Source: Bowmanella sp. JS7-9 (lineage in GTDB: Bacteria > Pseudomonadota > Gammaproteobacteria > Enterobacterales > Alteromonadaceae). Taken from it: a stretch of 64,000 nucleotides of DNA. Under the pieces are notes generated by a model that saw only the letters and a list, made by a program, of their open reading frames with translations, was not told where the DNA came from and made no database searches. Location of the stretch: contig NZ_JXSY01000011.1 in assembly GCF_004329715.1 (NCBI RefSeq), positions 248,001 to 312,000 on the forward strand, written 5' to 3'. Position numbers and translations under genes: made by a program. Position 1 is the stretch's first letter. Every line of letters begins with the position of its first letter. This document shows, piece by piece, positions 1 to 9,663 of this stretch.

Positions 1-2433
1 GCCATCCAGCATGCGCGCACCGCCAAGATCCTTGATGGCCGTTTGCAAATTCAGCTTGCCTAGCTGTGGGCTGTCCAGATTGAAGATGACCTGTGCGTCT
101 TTGGGATTCATTTCCGCAATCATCACCAGATCATTGATATGCAGTTGCGTACCTTTTTTACCCACATTCAACTGCCAGTCGGCAGGGGTGAGCATAGCGG
201 TGACCGTCATCGTCGGTAAGGTGGCCAGTGGCCAGCTGCCAACCAGATCGATATTCAGCTGGCTGGTGGTATCCAGTGGCGGAATGTTGCTCACCCAGCG
301 ATTGAGCAAAGGTTTCACTGCCACTTCTTCGATGGTTATCATCCAGTCAAGCTGGTTATCCACCAGGCGCGCTTCCTGAATACAGAGTTTGGTGTCATTT
401 TCCGCCCAGCAATGGGCCGACAACCGGTAACGCTGGGTTTGCCAGTTCGCGCTGATATCAAACGGATCGAGCAGATTCAGGGTGACGTAGCGCGAGCTAA
501 TCCGGCCACTGTGCCAGCGACCCTGCCATTGGTTGTCGCTGAGTTTACCGTGGATCTCTGCTGCCAGTTGGCCTTCGCCCCCCAGGGTTTTGATTTTAAA
601 AATGTGCTCGTCGAGGGCGCCAGACAGCGACAGGGTCGCTTTATCAACCTGATGGTTGGCACTGCCCGCCTGACTGAGCAGCAGATAGAGGTTGAAGTCG
701 TCCTTATCCTGCCAGGTCATTTCGCCGTCAACGCCCTGACTAAACCATTCACCATAACCCAGCGCGGTGCCATCTAGCTCAAATTGTGCCTCCGGTTGTT
801 GCAGGGTGCCGCTAATGTGGCCATTGAGCATTAACTTGCCGTGCAAGCCAGGATAAAAGCTGGCTAAATCGGGCAGATTCGCCGCCACCTGAATGTCTTC
901 GGTTTGTTGCTGGGTAATCCGGCCGCTCAGACTAATCTGGTTGCTGCCTTGCAGCAGGCGCAGGTCTGATAACTGGATATCGAGTTTATCATCCAGTTGC
1001 ACCGCGCCGTGCAAAGACAAGGGCAGGCTAAGCCATTGCCCCTGAAAATCAATTTGCTCGAAGCTGGCCTGCCAGTGTCCGTCATTGAACTGGAATTGAT
1101 GGCTCAGGCTGCCGGCGACGCGATTATTAAAGCCCCGTAAATCGGGCAGTACACTATCTAATTCGGCCAGATTAAGACGGCTGCTACCCTGCCAGTGCCA
1201 ACCCTGCTGCCAGAGTAAGGTACCGGATGTCATGCTGGTCAATTGCGCCTGATTCAGACTCAGGCGGCTAACCTCGACGGCTACCGGTTCTCCGCTGGCA
1301 TCCAGCTGCAACTCCAGCGGGCCCGCTTTTGCATGCTTTGCTTTGGCACTCAGGCTCGCTCTGAACTGGTTGAGTGGACCGCTGAAGGTCGCATGGGCGT
1401 TGATACTGCTGAGTTGTGCGTCTGCCACTTGCCAGTTTCGGGCATCGACCGTCAGATCGGCCGGATAAAATGCCTGAGTAAGGTCCACCGTGCCTTTAAC
1501 AACGAGATTGCCACCCTGCGGGTTACTGACCTGCACATTAGTGAGCAGTTGTTGTAACGAGCCCTTAGCGCTGGCCTGAATCTGCTGGATGGGTAAGGTC
1601 GCATCCTGCAACTGAATATGGCTTTGCAGGTCAATGCTGGGGGAGTCTGTCAGGCTCAGCATGGCCTGTACTGTCAGTGAAGCGGGTGTGCTGTCCACTA
1701 CCAGTGATTTTATTTCGATGTTGTGCTGATGTAAGCGCCCACTTAGTTGGATCGACTTGATCTGACTTTGATCATCAATTACCGGTTCGGCGATCGTGAC
1801 ACTCGCTAATTGAATATCGACAGGGATATACACAGGCGGCAGATGAATTGCTGGCAGCGTCAGATTATGTGGATTAAAGCCGCTGGATGAGTCCGGGGGA
1901 TTGCTCTGCGCAGCGGTCTGCCACTGTGGTTTGTGGATAACTGTGTGCGTGAGTGCTAGCGTGTTATCAAACTTCAGGCCGCTGCCCAGTTGCGCTACCT
2001 GAAGTTGTCCCCACTCAGTATTGAGCTGTAAATCATTGATTTTCAGTTGTTTGATCCGAATTGGGATCGGCGATTGGATCGCTTGAGGGGCGGATTGATC
2101 GTTCGACGCGCTTACCGCGAGCAACGCCACTGTGAGTGAGTCGGCGCTCAATTCACTGAGGGTAATCTCACTTTTTAGCAGGGCAGTGATGGAGATATCC
2201 ACCGATAGCCTGCTGGCGTTTATTTGCAAACCGGGCTGCGTCATCGCCACATCTGAGACCGTCAGGCCAGACCAAAGACTACCTTGCTGATATTGCATCT
2301 CAATACCAGCCACGCCATTAAGCTGGCTGACCAACAGACGCGCGCCCCAAGGGGTCAGTAACATACCTGTCAGTAGCACTAAGCTGGCACACAGTACCAG
2401 TACCAACCAGGCTGCGCGTTTTGCCCAACTCAT
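1..2433 (-). CDS. tamB: TamB, translocation and assembly module inner-membrane subunit (partial, 3' end outside window)
   Basis: The reading frame opens at the ATG at 2431-2433 and stays open to base 1, giving 811 codons of the N-terminal part. The start shows a short cytoplasmic head (MSWAKRAAW), one hydrophobic anchor at about residues 8-28, then a long beta-rich region full of alternating polar/hydrophobic strands, as in TamB/YtfN (AsmA-like bridge proteins). TamB spans the periplasm from the inner membrane to TamA and helps insert outer-membrane proteins and move phospholipid. Its ATG overlaps the tamA stop codon (ATGA), so the two are translationally coupled. The C-terminal DUF490 domain lies outside the window. 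Identification rests on architecture plus the tamA neighbour. Confidence 0.9.
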   Translation of the reverse strand, partial: MSWAKRAAWLVLVLCASLVLLTGMLLTPWGARLLVSQLNGVAGIEMQYQQGSLWSGLTVSDVAMTQPGLQINASRLSVDISITALLKSEITLSELSADSLTVALLAVSASNDQSAPQAIQSPIPIRIKQLKINDLQLNTEWGQLQVAQLGSGLKFDNTLALTHTVIHKPQWQTAAQSNPPDSSSGFNPHNLTLPAIHLPPVYIPVDIQLASVTIAEPVIDDQSQIKSIQLSGRLHQHNIEIKSLVVDSTPASLTVQAMLSLTDSPSIDLQSHIQLQDATLPIQQIQASAKGSLQQLLTNVQVSNPQGGNLVVKGTVDLTQAFYPADLTVDARNWQVADAQLSSINAHATFSGPLNQFRASLSAKAKHAKAGPLELQLDASGEPVAVEVSRLSLNQAQLTSMTSGTLLWQQGWHWQGSSRLNLAELDSVLPDLRGFNNRVAGSLSHQFQFNDGHWQASFEQIDFQGQWLSLPLSLHGAVQLDDKLDIQLSDLRLLQGSNQISLSGRITQQQTEDIQVAANLPDLASFYPGLHGKLMLNGHISGTLQQPEAQFELDGTALGYGEWFSQGVDGEMTWQDKDDFNLYLLLSQAGSANHQVDKATLSLSGALDEHIFKIKTLGGEGQLAAEIHGKLSDNQWQGRWHSGRISSRYVTLNLLDPFDISANWQTQRYRLSAHCWAENDTKLCIQEARLVDNQLDWMITIEEVAVKPLLNRWVSNIPPLDTTSQLNIDLVGSWPLATLPTMTVTAMLTPADWQLNVGKKGTQLHINDLVMIAEMNPKDAQVIFNLDSPQLGKLNLQTAIKDLGGARMLDG

Positions 2434-4145
2434 AATGCTGGCCCCATGGTGATGTGCAGGCGGGTATAGGTATCGATATCATTTTTACCGCGACCAAGAT
2501 AAACCCGCACCGGGCCAACCGGCGACAGCCAGATCGCGCCTATACCGGCACCAATGGCCGGATCGGCGGCGAACTTATTCGATACACTGCCGGCATCAAC
2601 AAATACCGCAGCCCGCCAGCTATCCGTCACCGGATAGGAGTATTCCACACTGGCGACAGCCAGATAGCGTCCGCCGGTCAGATCCCCTTGTGCATCGGTT
2701 GGCGACAAGCTGCGGTATCTGAAGCCACGCACCGATTGGTCACCGCCAGCGAAGAACCGCAGCGATGAAGGCACCTGATCAAATTCATTGGTGGCAATCG
2801 CGCCGGCTTCGAAACGCCATACAAAACGGTGCTCATCAATGCTGCGCAGCCAGCGTGAGTTAGCGGTGATCCGCAACATATTAATATCTGAATACACATC
2901 ATCGGCGGCCAGCTCGACGGTGAGAGTCTGGCGATCGCCCCAGTCCATATCCAAACCGCCCCGATGCCGGTAACGCGAAAGCGTTAAACCGGGGATAAGC
3001 AGGTTACTGACCTGCTCGGGCTCATTGGCCTGGCTAAAGGTTTCACGCTCCAAACGCAAAAATGCGATGCGCTGCCAGTCGGCATCCAAGGGTTGCCAGT
3101 GACGCTGGGCACCTAAAGTAAATTTATCCAGAACGGTGTCTTCCTCATGCAGGACCTGATAACCAAACTGGAAAGACGCATAGTTTTTGGCCGCATCTTC
3201 CAGCGGGAGCCGATAGTCCACTGCCAGATTTTGTTCTTTCTGGCTGGCGAAGATTTCTGCGCCCATGGAATGCCCGAATGGATTGACCCAGGGACGACGC
3301 CATTTAAGCCGAAAACGTGGCCCTTCGTCGTCTGACGAAACGCCGCCACCTACATCAAAATTATCCCGTGGCTTGTGGGTGACGTTAACCTCCAGCGGCA
3401 CGTGAGCGTTTTTGGCCTCGGCAACGATAGGGCGCACCAATACCCGCTGAAAATAGCCGGTTTCACGCAACAGGTTGTTAAACTCAGCCAGCTTTTCCAC
3501 GCTGTAGACATCACCACTGTGCAGCGGTTGCAGGCTACCTATCAGCTCCAGCGCGATTTCATCTTCGGGCATTCGAATTTCGCCAATGCGGTAACGCGGC
3601 CCAGATTCTGCCAGCAATATGATTTGTGCGCTTTGCTCGCTGAGGTTGACGCGAATTTCACTTTGGCTGAACTGGAAATCAAAATATCCCAGCGTTAGCG
3701 CGCGGGTTTGCAGGGCCGTTTTGAGTTTTTCATACTGCACCTGATTAAGTGGCTTGCCAGCGCGCAGGTTGAATTCTTTTATCACACTGGTAAATGCGCT
3801 TTGCTTCAGGTCGGGTGTGGTGACACGGATTTGGGGTTCAGCCAGTAAGACTTGCGCTCCGGGGGTAATTTTTACCCGCCACTGGTCATCTTTAATGCGC
3901 TCCGGTTCAATAAGCGGCTCGTAATAACCATACACCTGCATAGCCTGCTGACAGGCCTTTTTGACCTGATCACTAAAGCGACTGTAACCAGACAGCGGCA
4001 CATCCATGCCCTGTAAATAGGCGCGGATGTTGTCCGCGACGGGGCCTTGCGGCGCACCCTGCAATTCAAACGAGACGGTCTGTGCCCAGGCCAGACTACT
4101 GAAACAAAGCCAGCTGGTAATAAAGAGCCGGCGAAAAACCTTCAT
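2430..4145 (-). CDS. tamA: TamA, outer-membrane Omp85-family assembly factor
   Basis: The 571-aa protein starts with a signal peptide (MKVFRRLFITSWLCF, cleavage near AWA-Q at residue 21). Residues of about 22-260 fit three POTRA domains, and from about 265 to the end there is a beta-barrel of the bacterial surface antigen type, with the Omp85 signature FFAGGDQSVRGF at about residue 465 and a C-terminal strand ending in L. Length matches E. coli TamA (577 aa). It acts in the outer membrane with TamB, encoded directly downstream with overlapping stop/start codons, in assembly of autotransporters and other outer-membrane proteins. The start codon is the one directly in front of the signal peptide. 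No rival assignment is likely, although BamA shares the fold; BamA is much longer. Confidence 0.95.
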   Translation of the reverse strand: MKVFRRLFITSWLCFSSLAWAQTVSFELQGAPQGPVADNIRAYLQGMDVPLSGYSRFSDQVKKACQQAMQVYGYYEPLIEPERIKDDQWRVKITPGAQVLLAEPQIRVTTPDLKQSAFTSVIKEFNLRAGKPLNQVQYEKLKTALQTRALTLGYFDFQFSQSEIRVNLSEQSAQIILLAESGPRYRIGEIRMPEDEIALELIGSLQPLHSGDVYSVEKLAEFNNLLRETGYFQRVLVRPIVAEAKNAHVPLEVNVTHKPRDNFDVGGGVSSDDEGPRFRLKWRRPWVNPFGHSMGAEIFASQKEQNLAVDYRLPLEDAAKNYASFQFGYQVLHEEDTVLDKFTLGAQRHWQPLDADWQRIAFLRLERETFSQANEPEQVSNLLIPGLTLSRYRHRGGLDMDWGDRQTLTVELAADDVYSDINMLRITANSRWLRSIDEHRFVWRFEAGAIATNEFDQVPSSLRFFAGGDQSVRGFRYRSLSPTDAQGDLTGGRYLAVASVEYSYPVTDSWRAAVFVDAGSVSNKFAADPAIGAGIGAIWLSPVGPVRVYLGRGKNDIDTYTRLHITMGPAL

Positions 4146-4479
4146 ATTGATGTGATCCCTGCCTCACGGCGCGTCATGGACGCAATCAAGTCTATCCTGA
4201 ATGTACGCAAAGAGTGCGCCAGTTTGCTGGTTGTAGTGTACGGTGCGCGGTCAGCCAATCATAGCCGCTTGATTGATAATATTTGTAGATAATTTAGACG
4301 CTTAGCTTAAGTATCACGAGCCATAGCCGATGAATTGGAGTGAATGAGCGGTGAAATTTTGTCCGGCATCTTCATTTTTTAGCCAGTTTTGATATAACCG
4401 TACGGGTAGCCAATGAATGGCTGCAAAGGAATGCATGGCTTTTGCGCCAGCAACAATAACAAAAATAATGAGTAGGCCA
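4146..4479. other. Divergent intergenic region between tamA and the chemoreceptor gene
   Basis: These 334 bases hold the promoters for tamAB (leftward) and for the chemoreceptor (rightward). The clearest element is the sigma-28-like promoter at 4307-4333. Codons in frame with the chemoreceptor extend back to an ATG at 4417, so part of this stretch could be coding if that start is used; the residues it would add are not membrane- or domain-like. Confidence 0.6.
4307..4333 (+). promoter_or_regulatory. Sigma-28 (FliA) type promoter in front of the chemoreceptor gene
   Basis: TTAAGTAT at 4307-4314, an exact 11-base spacer, then GCCGATGA at 4326-4333. The enterobacterial FliA consensus is TAAAGTTT-N11-GCCGATAA, so 13 of 16 positions match with perfect spacing. 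It lies about 150 bases upstream of the preferred start of the chemoreceptor gene, the type of gene FliA controls. No transcription data are available. Confidence 0.7.
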
Positions 4480-6501
4480 ATGAAATCCATGTCTCTGCAA
4501 CGTAAGTTTATGCTTATCGTAGGCGGCAGCATTGCCGTCATGCTGTTTATCACTGCGTTTCTCACTGTCGGTTTTATCGGCGATAGCGCCAGAGTGAGAG
4601 TAGAACAGGAAGTGGTTGGTCTGGTGGAATTAGAAGCGCAGACCGTTGAAGAATTTTTTGCCACCTATGGCGGCGTTGCCCGCACATTCCTGAACAATCC
4701 ATTCCTGCAGGACTTTTTCGCAAATCATCAACGGCGCGGGATAGCGCAGAACGCGATTCCGCAAAGCGAAAATGTGTTTGCCATGTTCACCAACATCAGT
4801 TCCAGCGATGCCAATATTAAATCGGCGTTTTTTGGTACTGCACAAACCGGTGAATACTTTTATGAAGAAGGTATCGTCGGTGTGGACTCGGATGGCCCGG
4901 ACGCGGGTGATGTCACCAAAGGATATTTCACCACTAAGCGCCCATGGTTTAATACCGCGGTAGCGCAAGGCAAATTGTATGTGACGCCTCCGGCGGTGGA
5001 CTCGCAGGATGGCTCAGTATCGGCGGTGGTACAGGCGCCCCTGTATAAAAACGGCACCTTACTGGGCGTCGGCGGGGTGGATATCCTGATCAGTACCATA
5101 GGCCAGGTCATCGATAAGATTCGTTATGACAATCAGGGCTTCGCCTTTGTGGTCGATGAACAGCAAAACCTGGTGTACTTCCCGAAACAAACAGAACCTT
5201 TTGAATTGAGTTCGCCGTTGGCGTCACTGGATACCGTATTGCGCGATACTGACGGCTTTGCCGAGTTAACCAATGCAATTCGCGCAGGGAGCCAGGCATT
5301 TGTGCCGGTTAATTTCCACGGCGAGGAATATCTGGCGGTGTTTCGTCCAGCCAGCCTGAAAGACCCAAAAATGGACTGGACGCTGGGCATGATGATACCG
5401 GCCAGTCTGATTCAGCAGCCGATTAATGCTGCCATCACCACATCTACGATCGTATCGTTTGTGATTATTTTGCTGATTACGGTGGTGACCTATTTCGCCA
5501 GCCGGGCGATCACCGGACCGCTAAAAGGCATGCGCAGAGCCATGGCGAAAATCGCCAGCGGTGAGGGGGATCTAACCCGTCGTCTGGAAGTGCGTAGCCA
5601 TGATGAGATCGGCCAATTGGCCACCGAATTTAACCTGTTTACGGAAAAACTGCAGACGCTGATATCTGCCACAGCAGTGCACACCCGTGATGTATCGCAG
5701 GCTGCCGACCGCCTCAAAGATGTGTCGAAACAAACCAGTCAGGAAATGCAGGTAGAACGCCAGCATGTTGATATGGTGTCCAGTGCGGTGACCCAGATGG
5801 CCACCACAGTGCAGGAAATCTCGCAAAATGCGGCCATGTCCAGTCAGGCAGCGGCAGAGGCCGATAAGCTGACCCACAGCGGCAGTGAGCAGGCCAAAGA
5901 GGCGATGGCGGAGATTGCCAGTCTGGCCAGCAGTATCAATCAGGCGGCGGAAGTGGTCAGTGGCCTTGGAAATGAATCGGAAAATATCGGCGCGGTGATT
6001 GATGTGATCAATAGTATCGCCGAGCAAACTAACCTTTTAGCACTCAACGCAGCCATTGAAGCCGCACGTGCCGGCGAACAGGGACGCGGCTTTGCTGTGG
6101 TGGCCGATGAAGTACGTTCGTTGGCAAGCCGTACTCAGGAGTCGACTGAAAATATCCGCCGAATGGTGGAACGCCTGCAAAGCATGGCGCAGCAGGCCGA
6201 TACCGTCATGCAGGATGGTAAACACAAATCTGATGTGGGCGTAGACAAGGCGCAGCAGGTGGTGACTTCATTGCAGGCGATAAGCGATGCGATTGGCTCA
6301 GTGCAGCATCAGTCCAGTCAGATTGCCGTGGCCACTGAGCAGCAAACCGTCGCCGCAGAAAGCATCAATAAATCATTGCAGACCATCACTGGATTAAGTG
6401 ATGGCACCTCTGCCCATGCCGAGCAACTGGCCACAGAAGCCGTGCAGCTAAGTGGTGTCGCCGGTGAGCTGCGCGAAATAGTCGGGCAATTTAAGATCTG
6501 A
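4480..6501 (+). CDS. Methyl-accepting chemotaxis protein with periplasmic Cache sensor
   Basis: A 673-aa transducer (694 aa if the upstream ATG at 4417 is used). In order: TM helix at about 10-32, a large periplasmic region of about 265 residues of dCache type, a second TM helix at about 325-345, a HAMP domain ([20 protein letters not shown]), and the long coiled-coil cytoplasmic domain with the signalling tip [20 protein letters not shown]. There is no C-terminal CheR-tethering pentapeptide. It would sense a small extracellular ligand and control CheA. The start at 4480 is chosen because the preceding codons add a non-membrane stretch. It stands alone behind a sigma-28-like promoter and ends in a strong terminator, so it is an orphan receptor of the flagellar regulon. 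The ligand cannot be told from sequence. Confidence 0.93.
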   Translation: MKSMSLQRKFMLIVGGSIAVMLFITAFLTVGFIGDSARVRVEQEVVGLVELEAQTVEEFFATYGGVARTFLNNPFLQDFFANHQRRGIAQNAIPQSENVFAMFTNISSSDANIKSAFFGTAQTGEYFYEEGIVGVDSDGPDAGDVTKGYFTTKRPWFNTAVAQGKLYVTPPAVDSQDGSVSAVVQAPLYKNGTLLGVGGVDILISTIGQVIDKIRYDNQGFAFVVDEQQNLVYFPKQTEPFELSSPLASLDTVLRDTDGFAELTNAIRAGSQAFVPVNFHGEEYLAVFRPASLKDPKMDWTLGMMIPASLIQQPINAAITTSTIVSFVIILLITVVTYFASRAITGPLKGMRRAMAKIASGEGDLTRRLEVRSHDEIGQLATEFNLFTEKLQTLISATAVHTRDVSQAADRLKDVSKQTSQEMQVERQHVDMVSSAVTQMATTVQEISQNAAMSSQAAAEADKLTHSGSEQAKEAMAEIASLASSINQAAEVVSGLGNESENIGAVIDVINSIAEQTNLLALNAAIEAARAGEQGRGFAVVADEVRSLASRTQESTENIRRMVERLQSMAQQADTVMQDGKHKSDVGVDKAQQVVTSLQAISDAIGSVQHQSSQIAVATEQQTVAAESINKSLQTITGLSDGTSAHAEQLATEAVQLSGVAGELREIVGQFKI

Positions 6502-6509
6502 TAGACAGT

Positions 6510-6536
6510 CCGGCGTATTCATTACGCCGGTTTTTT
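6510..6536 (+). terminator. Rho-independent terminator of the chemoreceptor gene
   Basis: A perfect 8-bp stem (CCGGCGTA / TACGCCGG) with a 5-base loop, followed by six T. The T-tract touches the stop codon of the convergent methyltransferase gene. Confidence 0.9.
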
Positions 6537-7134
6537 AAGACTTGGTCGCCACCACCTGGACCACCGCGCTTTCGCCATGGTGGTACTGGCCTTCCTGAAT
6601 TTCTCGTACGGTTTCATGACCGATTACAAAGTCCAATCCGGACAGTTCAAATTTCAGTGCGTTGAGGGTCATCAGCATCTCAGCCTGTTGCGCTGGCGGG
6701 CCACCGACTCCCGAGGTGGCTAATTGTGCCGGGGTGTAGGCTTCGAGGATAAACACACCATGGGGTTTCAGGCTTCTCACCAGTCGGCGGTGTAAATGTC
6801 CTCTGGGCTCGGCGGGCAGATGGGCAAAAATAGAGATAACCCCATCCCAATAATTGCTGCCGGGATCAAACTGGGTCAGATCCGCTTGCGCGGTGGTTAA
6901 GCTGACGCCTCTTTCACTAGCGAGGCGCTGGGCTTTTTGCAAGCCAACCACGGATAAATCCACGGAGGTAACATCAAAGCCTTGCTGGGCAAGGAATACA
7001 CCATTACGCCCTTCGCCATCGGCTAAGCACAGGACTTTGCCACCTGGAGGAATGCGGGTGAACTGGGCACGTAAAAAGTCATTGGGCTCGGTGCCATAAG
7101 CGAAGCCATCCTGTGCGTAGCGTTCATCCCACAT
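6535..7134 (-). CDS. Class I SAM-dependent methyltransferase (TehB-like group)
   Basis: The 199-aa protein begins WDERYAQDGFAYGTEPNDF, the typical opening of this family of small methyltransferases. SAM-binding motif I is VLCLADGEGRNG at about residues 34-45, followed by the acidic end of strand 2 (SVDLS) and QADL further on. It is cytoplasmic. Related proteins are called tellurite-resistance or thiopurine methyltransferase-like, but the substrate is not predictable here. It starts 12 bases after the stop of the cvfB-like gene, behind a GGAG ribosome site, so the two form an operon. Confidence 0.8.
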   Translation of the reverse strand: MWDERYAQDGFAYGTEPNDFLRAQFTRIPPGGKVLCLADGEGRNGVFLAQQGFDVTSVDLSVVGLQKAQRLASERGVSLTTAQADLTQFDPGSNYWDGVISIFAHLPAEPRGHLHRRLVRSLKPHGVFILEAYTPAQLATSGVGGPPAQQAEMLMTLNALKFELSGLDFVIGHETVREIQEGQYHHGESAVVQVVATKS

Positions 7135-7145
7135 GGGTCACTCCA

Positions 7146-7979
7146 TTAATCCAGTAAACGAATCTCGGTTTTGCTCAGGCTGATTTTTTGTTGTTTATAC
7201 AACGCGCCTATGGCCTTTTTGTAATCCCCTTTGCTGACCCCGAACACCCGGTAAATCAGGTTTGGATCGGCCTTGTCGGTGATCGCGGACACGCCACCCT
7301 GTTCGGCCAGATGCTGGAGGATTTTATCACTGAGCTCATCGCGGTCCTGGCCAGCAGGAGCGCGCAGGGTCAGATCAATTTTGCCATCCGGGCGAATTTG
7401 CTTGATATAGCCACTGACGGATTCACCAATACGCAGGCGCTGAAAGACGTCATCCTGATACAAGAGACCCAGAGAATGGTTATTCACAACCGCTTTGTAG
7501 CCTAAGTCAGAACGGCCGCAAATCAATAAGTTAACCTTTTCACCTGCTTGGAAATAGACATTCTTTTCACGCAGATGCTGGTGCAGTTTGCTGGAGCCGG
7601 TCAGGCGCCCATCCCGTTCATCCAGGTACGGCACAACCACGTAGGATTTGCCCACTTCCATGGGTTTATCCTGCTGCTTTTTCGGTACAAACAGGTCTTT
7701 ATCCAGGCCCCAGTCGACAAATGCGCCACCCGGGTTAGTGCCGACCACTTTGACATACCCACACTCGCCAACCTGCATCACCGGCATACGCGTGGTGGCG
7801 GTTAGTTGTCCATCATGATCCTGATATACAAATACTGTCAGGGCATCGCCCACATTGGCGTCTTCAGGTAGCTGCGACAATGGCAGCATAATCCGCTCCC
7901 CATCCTCACAGATCAGATAGGCACCGTAGGGGATTTCCTCATCGAAGGTCAGGGTTTGTGATTTACCGATTTGCAGCAT
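7146..7979 (-). CDS. cvfB: CvfB-family S1-like RNA-binding protein
   Basis: The 277-aa protein has the layout of CvfB/YitL proteins: several OB-fold S1-like segments (a clear one around GYVKVVGTNPGGAFVDWGL, another around GYIKQIRPDGKIDLTLR) and a C-terminal winged-helix part with GVSKGDYKKAIGALYK. CvfB-type proteins bind RNA and affect virulence or gene expression in Firmicutes; their role in Gammaproteobacteria is unclear. It is cytoplasmic with no signal peptide. It is first in a two-gene unit with the methyltransferase. The family call is firm; a specific function is not. Confidence 0.85.
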   Translation of the reverse strand: MLQIGKSQTLTFDEEIPYGAYLICEDGERIMLPLSQLPEDANVGDALTVFVYQDHDGQLTATTRMPVMQVGECGYVKVVGTNPGGAFVDWGLDKDLFVPKKQQDKPMEVGKSYVVVPYLDERDGRLTGSSKLHQHLREKNVYFQAGEKVNLLICGRSDLGYKAVVNNHSLGLLYQDDVFQRLRIGESVSGYIKQIRPDGKIDLTLRAPAGQDRDELSDKILQHLAEQGGVSAITDKADPNLIYRVFGVSKGDYKKAIGALYKQQKISLSKTEIRLLD

Positions 7980-8049
7980 GTCAGTGTGGATCCAAAGTAA
8001 AAAAGCCCGTCATGGTGTTGCTATATGCTAGCCCTGTCAAAGCATTTTT

Positions 8050-8075
8050 GCCTGCCACAAATGAAAGTGGCAGGC
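8050..8075. other. Perfect 9-bp hairpin between the XRE gene and cvfB
   Basis: GCCTGCCAC at 8050-8058 and GTGGCAGGC at 8067-8075 enclose 8 bases. On the minus strand it lies just behind the XRE gene stop but is followed by A, not T, so it is not a classical terminator in either direction. It may protect the 3' end of the upstream message or reduce read-through into cvfB. Confidence 0.6.
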
Positions 8076-8085
8076 TGTCCGGTTT

Positions 8086-8781
8086 TTAGAACGCTGGCTG
8101 AGCCATATCGCAGGTTTTCAGTTTCAGGCTCAGAGGTCTGAAAAGCCCTTCGCCCAGCACCGCTGCATACAACAACACTATAAGGTTCACTGCATAGGCC
8201 CGGTGAAGTAAAAAGTTTTCGAAGGTATCAATGTTGCCGTGAATCGAAATAGAACCGATCAATAAACCAATAACTGCTCCGCCGTAACAAAACTTGCGCT
8301 GGCTGGCATACACAGTGGCCAGATACTTCGCCTGTTGCCCGCCGACCATCTCGTCGCTAAACAGATATCTCAGGCAACTCAGGGATTTGAGCATGCCATT
8401 GGTACCGAAGGTGATAATAGTGGAGGCATAGACAAACAGTATTAAATACAATGCTGATGGGCCATCCAAAAAGAAATAGGCATCGGCGCCAAGCCACATC
8501 AACATGCCAATTGCGCCGGAAATCACGGCTAATGCGATACTATTCTTCACAATGTTTTTCCTCGTCCAGTTAACTTCAATATCAGTTGACGTTGCCTGTA
8601 ATGCCTGAGGAGATAAATCAAATACTGCCGCTATGGCCAGAGTGGTTTCAGCCGAGGCGTTGCCATCCGCTTCGATACGTTGAATGGTACGCACCGATAA
8701 TCCACTAGCTTTGGCTAACACCTCTTGCGACCAGCCTTTATCTAAGCGCAGGGTTTTTAATTTCGTCGTTGAGAGCCGCAA
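8086..8781 (-). CDS. XRE-family HTH regulator fused to a membrane domain
   Basis: The N-terminal 60 residues are a helix-turn-helix of the Cro/CI type (LRLDKGWSQEVLAKASGLSVRTIQRIE read across helices 1-3). The rest carries about four transmembrane segments (around residues 75-95, 105-130, 150-175 and 195-215 counted from the chosen start). Such proteins are DNA-binding factors tethered in the inner membrane. The start is probably the TTG at 8781, which has GGAG six bases in front; another TTG in frame at 8793 lacks a ribosome site. No ATG precedes the HTH. Neighbours give no hint of the target; autoregulation is common in the family. Confidence 0.8.
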   Translation of the reverse strand: MRLSTTKLKTLRLDKGWSQEVLAKASGLSVRTIQRIEADGNASAETTLAIAAVFDLSPQALQATSTDIEVNWTRKNIVKNSIALAVISGAIGMLMWLGADAYFFLDGPSALYLILFVYASTIITFGTNGMLKSLSCLRYLFSDEMVGGQQAKYLATVYASQRKFCYGGAVIGLLIGSISIHGNIDTFENFLLHRAYAVNLIVLLYAAVLGEGLFRPLSLKLKTCDMAQPAF

Positions 8782-8804
8782 CCTAATCTCCAATAACGTT
8801 AACA

Positions 8805-8825
8805 GACAACGGGGCGAGTATTGTC
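8805..8825. promoter_or_regulatory. Possible operator upstream of the XRE gene
   Basis: An inverted repeat GACAA-N11-TTGTC lies 24 to 44 bases upstream of the XRE start codon, where an autoregulatory operator would be expected. The half sites are only five bases long, so chance is possible. Confidence 0.25.
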
Positions 8826-8997
8826 ATCGGCGTGCCGGATACCAGAATTATATAACGACTTTCCCCCGACACTACACGACAATCCTTTAAAATCAGCCAG
8901 TTAGAGAACAAAGGTGGAATAGAAAAGTCCGTGGTAAATCAGTCATCAGTGTCCCGGTATAGCGACAAAAGGCTAAAAAGGTTAGTTGTATCCGTGA

Positions 8998-9663
8998 TTA
9001 CGACAGGTTCGCCTGAAGTTGCCAGCTTGACTGGCCGCTGGCCCAATACTTACGTTCAAACGGGGTAAAGGCCTCGTCATCGCGGTATTCAGAAATATCA
9101 CTTTTAACCTGCAGACATTGCAGCGCGTTGGCAAATTCCTGAATGTAGGTCTGCCAGTTACTGCGCACCGTTAAATGGCCGCCCAGCGCGACCAAATCCA
9201 CGAATGCAGGGTGGCCATGCCAGCGCTTTTGTAGCTGACTTTTTTTCGGGTAAGGATTGGGATATAGCAGATAATGTTGGCTGATTTGCCAGTTGGCTTG
9301 TTTTGCTAACCGCCAGAAATCCCCCACATCGGCGCGCAGTAACAGGGCATTGGCCGGCGCCTCGCCGAAGTGACCAGTGTGTTTATCCAGCCGGTGTGCG
9401 GATTTATCGATGCCAATGACCCGTGCGTGGGGATGTAACTTAGCCAGTCGATGGGTGCTTTCGCCAATCCCGCAACAGGCGTCAAGAATAAGGTCGCCCT
9501 GCCAGTCGGCCAGCCACTCACCTGCCTGCTCAAATGCCTGCAGGGTGTGTTCACTGACCGGCTTCTGGTTGGGATGGGCCAGATGACGTGCCACCACCTT
9601 GGCCACATCGGGATGTGGCCCTTGCTGATTAGAGGTCACCCAGCGTGAATTACCATCGCTCAT
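8998..9663 (-). CDS. TrmB-like SAM-dependent methyltransferase
   Basis: The 221-aa protein has a SAM motif LILDACCGIGESTHRL (about residues 58-73), an acidic loop IGIDKS, and a TrmB-type block YLLYPNPYPKKSQLQKRWHG (about 133-152) that corresponds to the F-PDPWPK-RH-KRR signature of tRNA guanine-46 N7-methyltransferase. The replacement of D by N in PNPYP and the longer N-terminus set it apart from standard TrmB, so it is a paralogue of unknown substrate, possibly tRNA. Its ATG overlaps the stop codon of the upstream ABC permease gene (TAATG), so it is translated in the same operon. Confidence 0.75.
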   Translation of the reverse strand: MSDGNSRWVTSNQQGPHPDVAKVVARHLAHPNQKPVSEHTLQAFEQAGEWLADWQGDLILDACCGIGESTHRLAKLHPHARVIGIDKSAHRLDKHTGHFGEAPANALLLRADVGDFWRLAKQANWQISQHYLLYPNPYPKKSQLQKRWHGHPAFVDLVALGGHLTVRSNWQTYIQEFANALQCLQVKSDISEYRDDEAFTPFERKYWASGQSSWQLQANLS

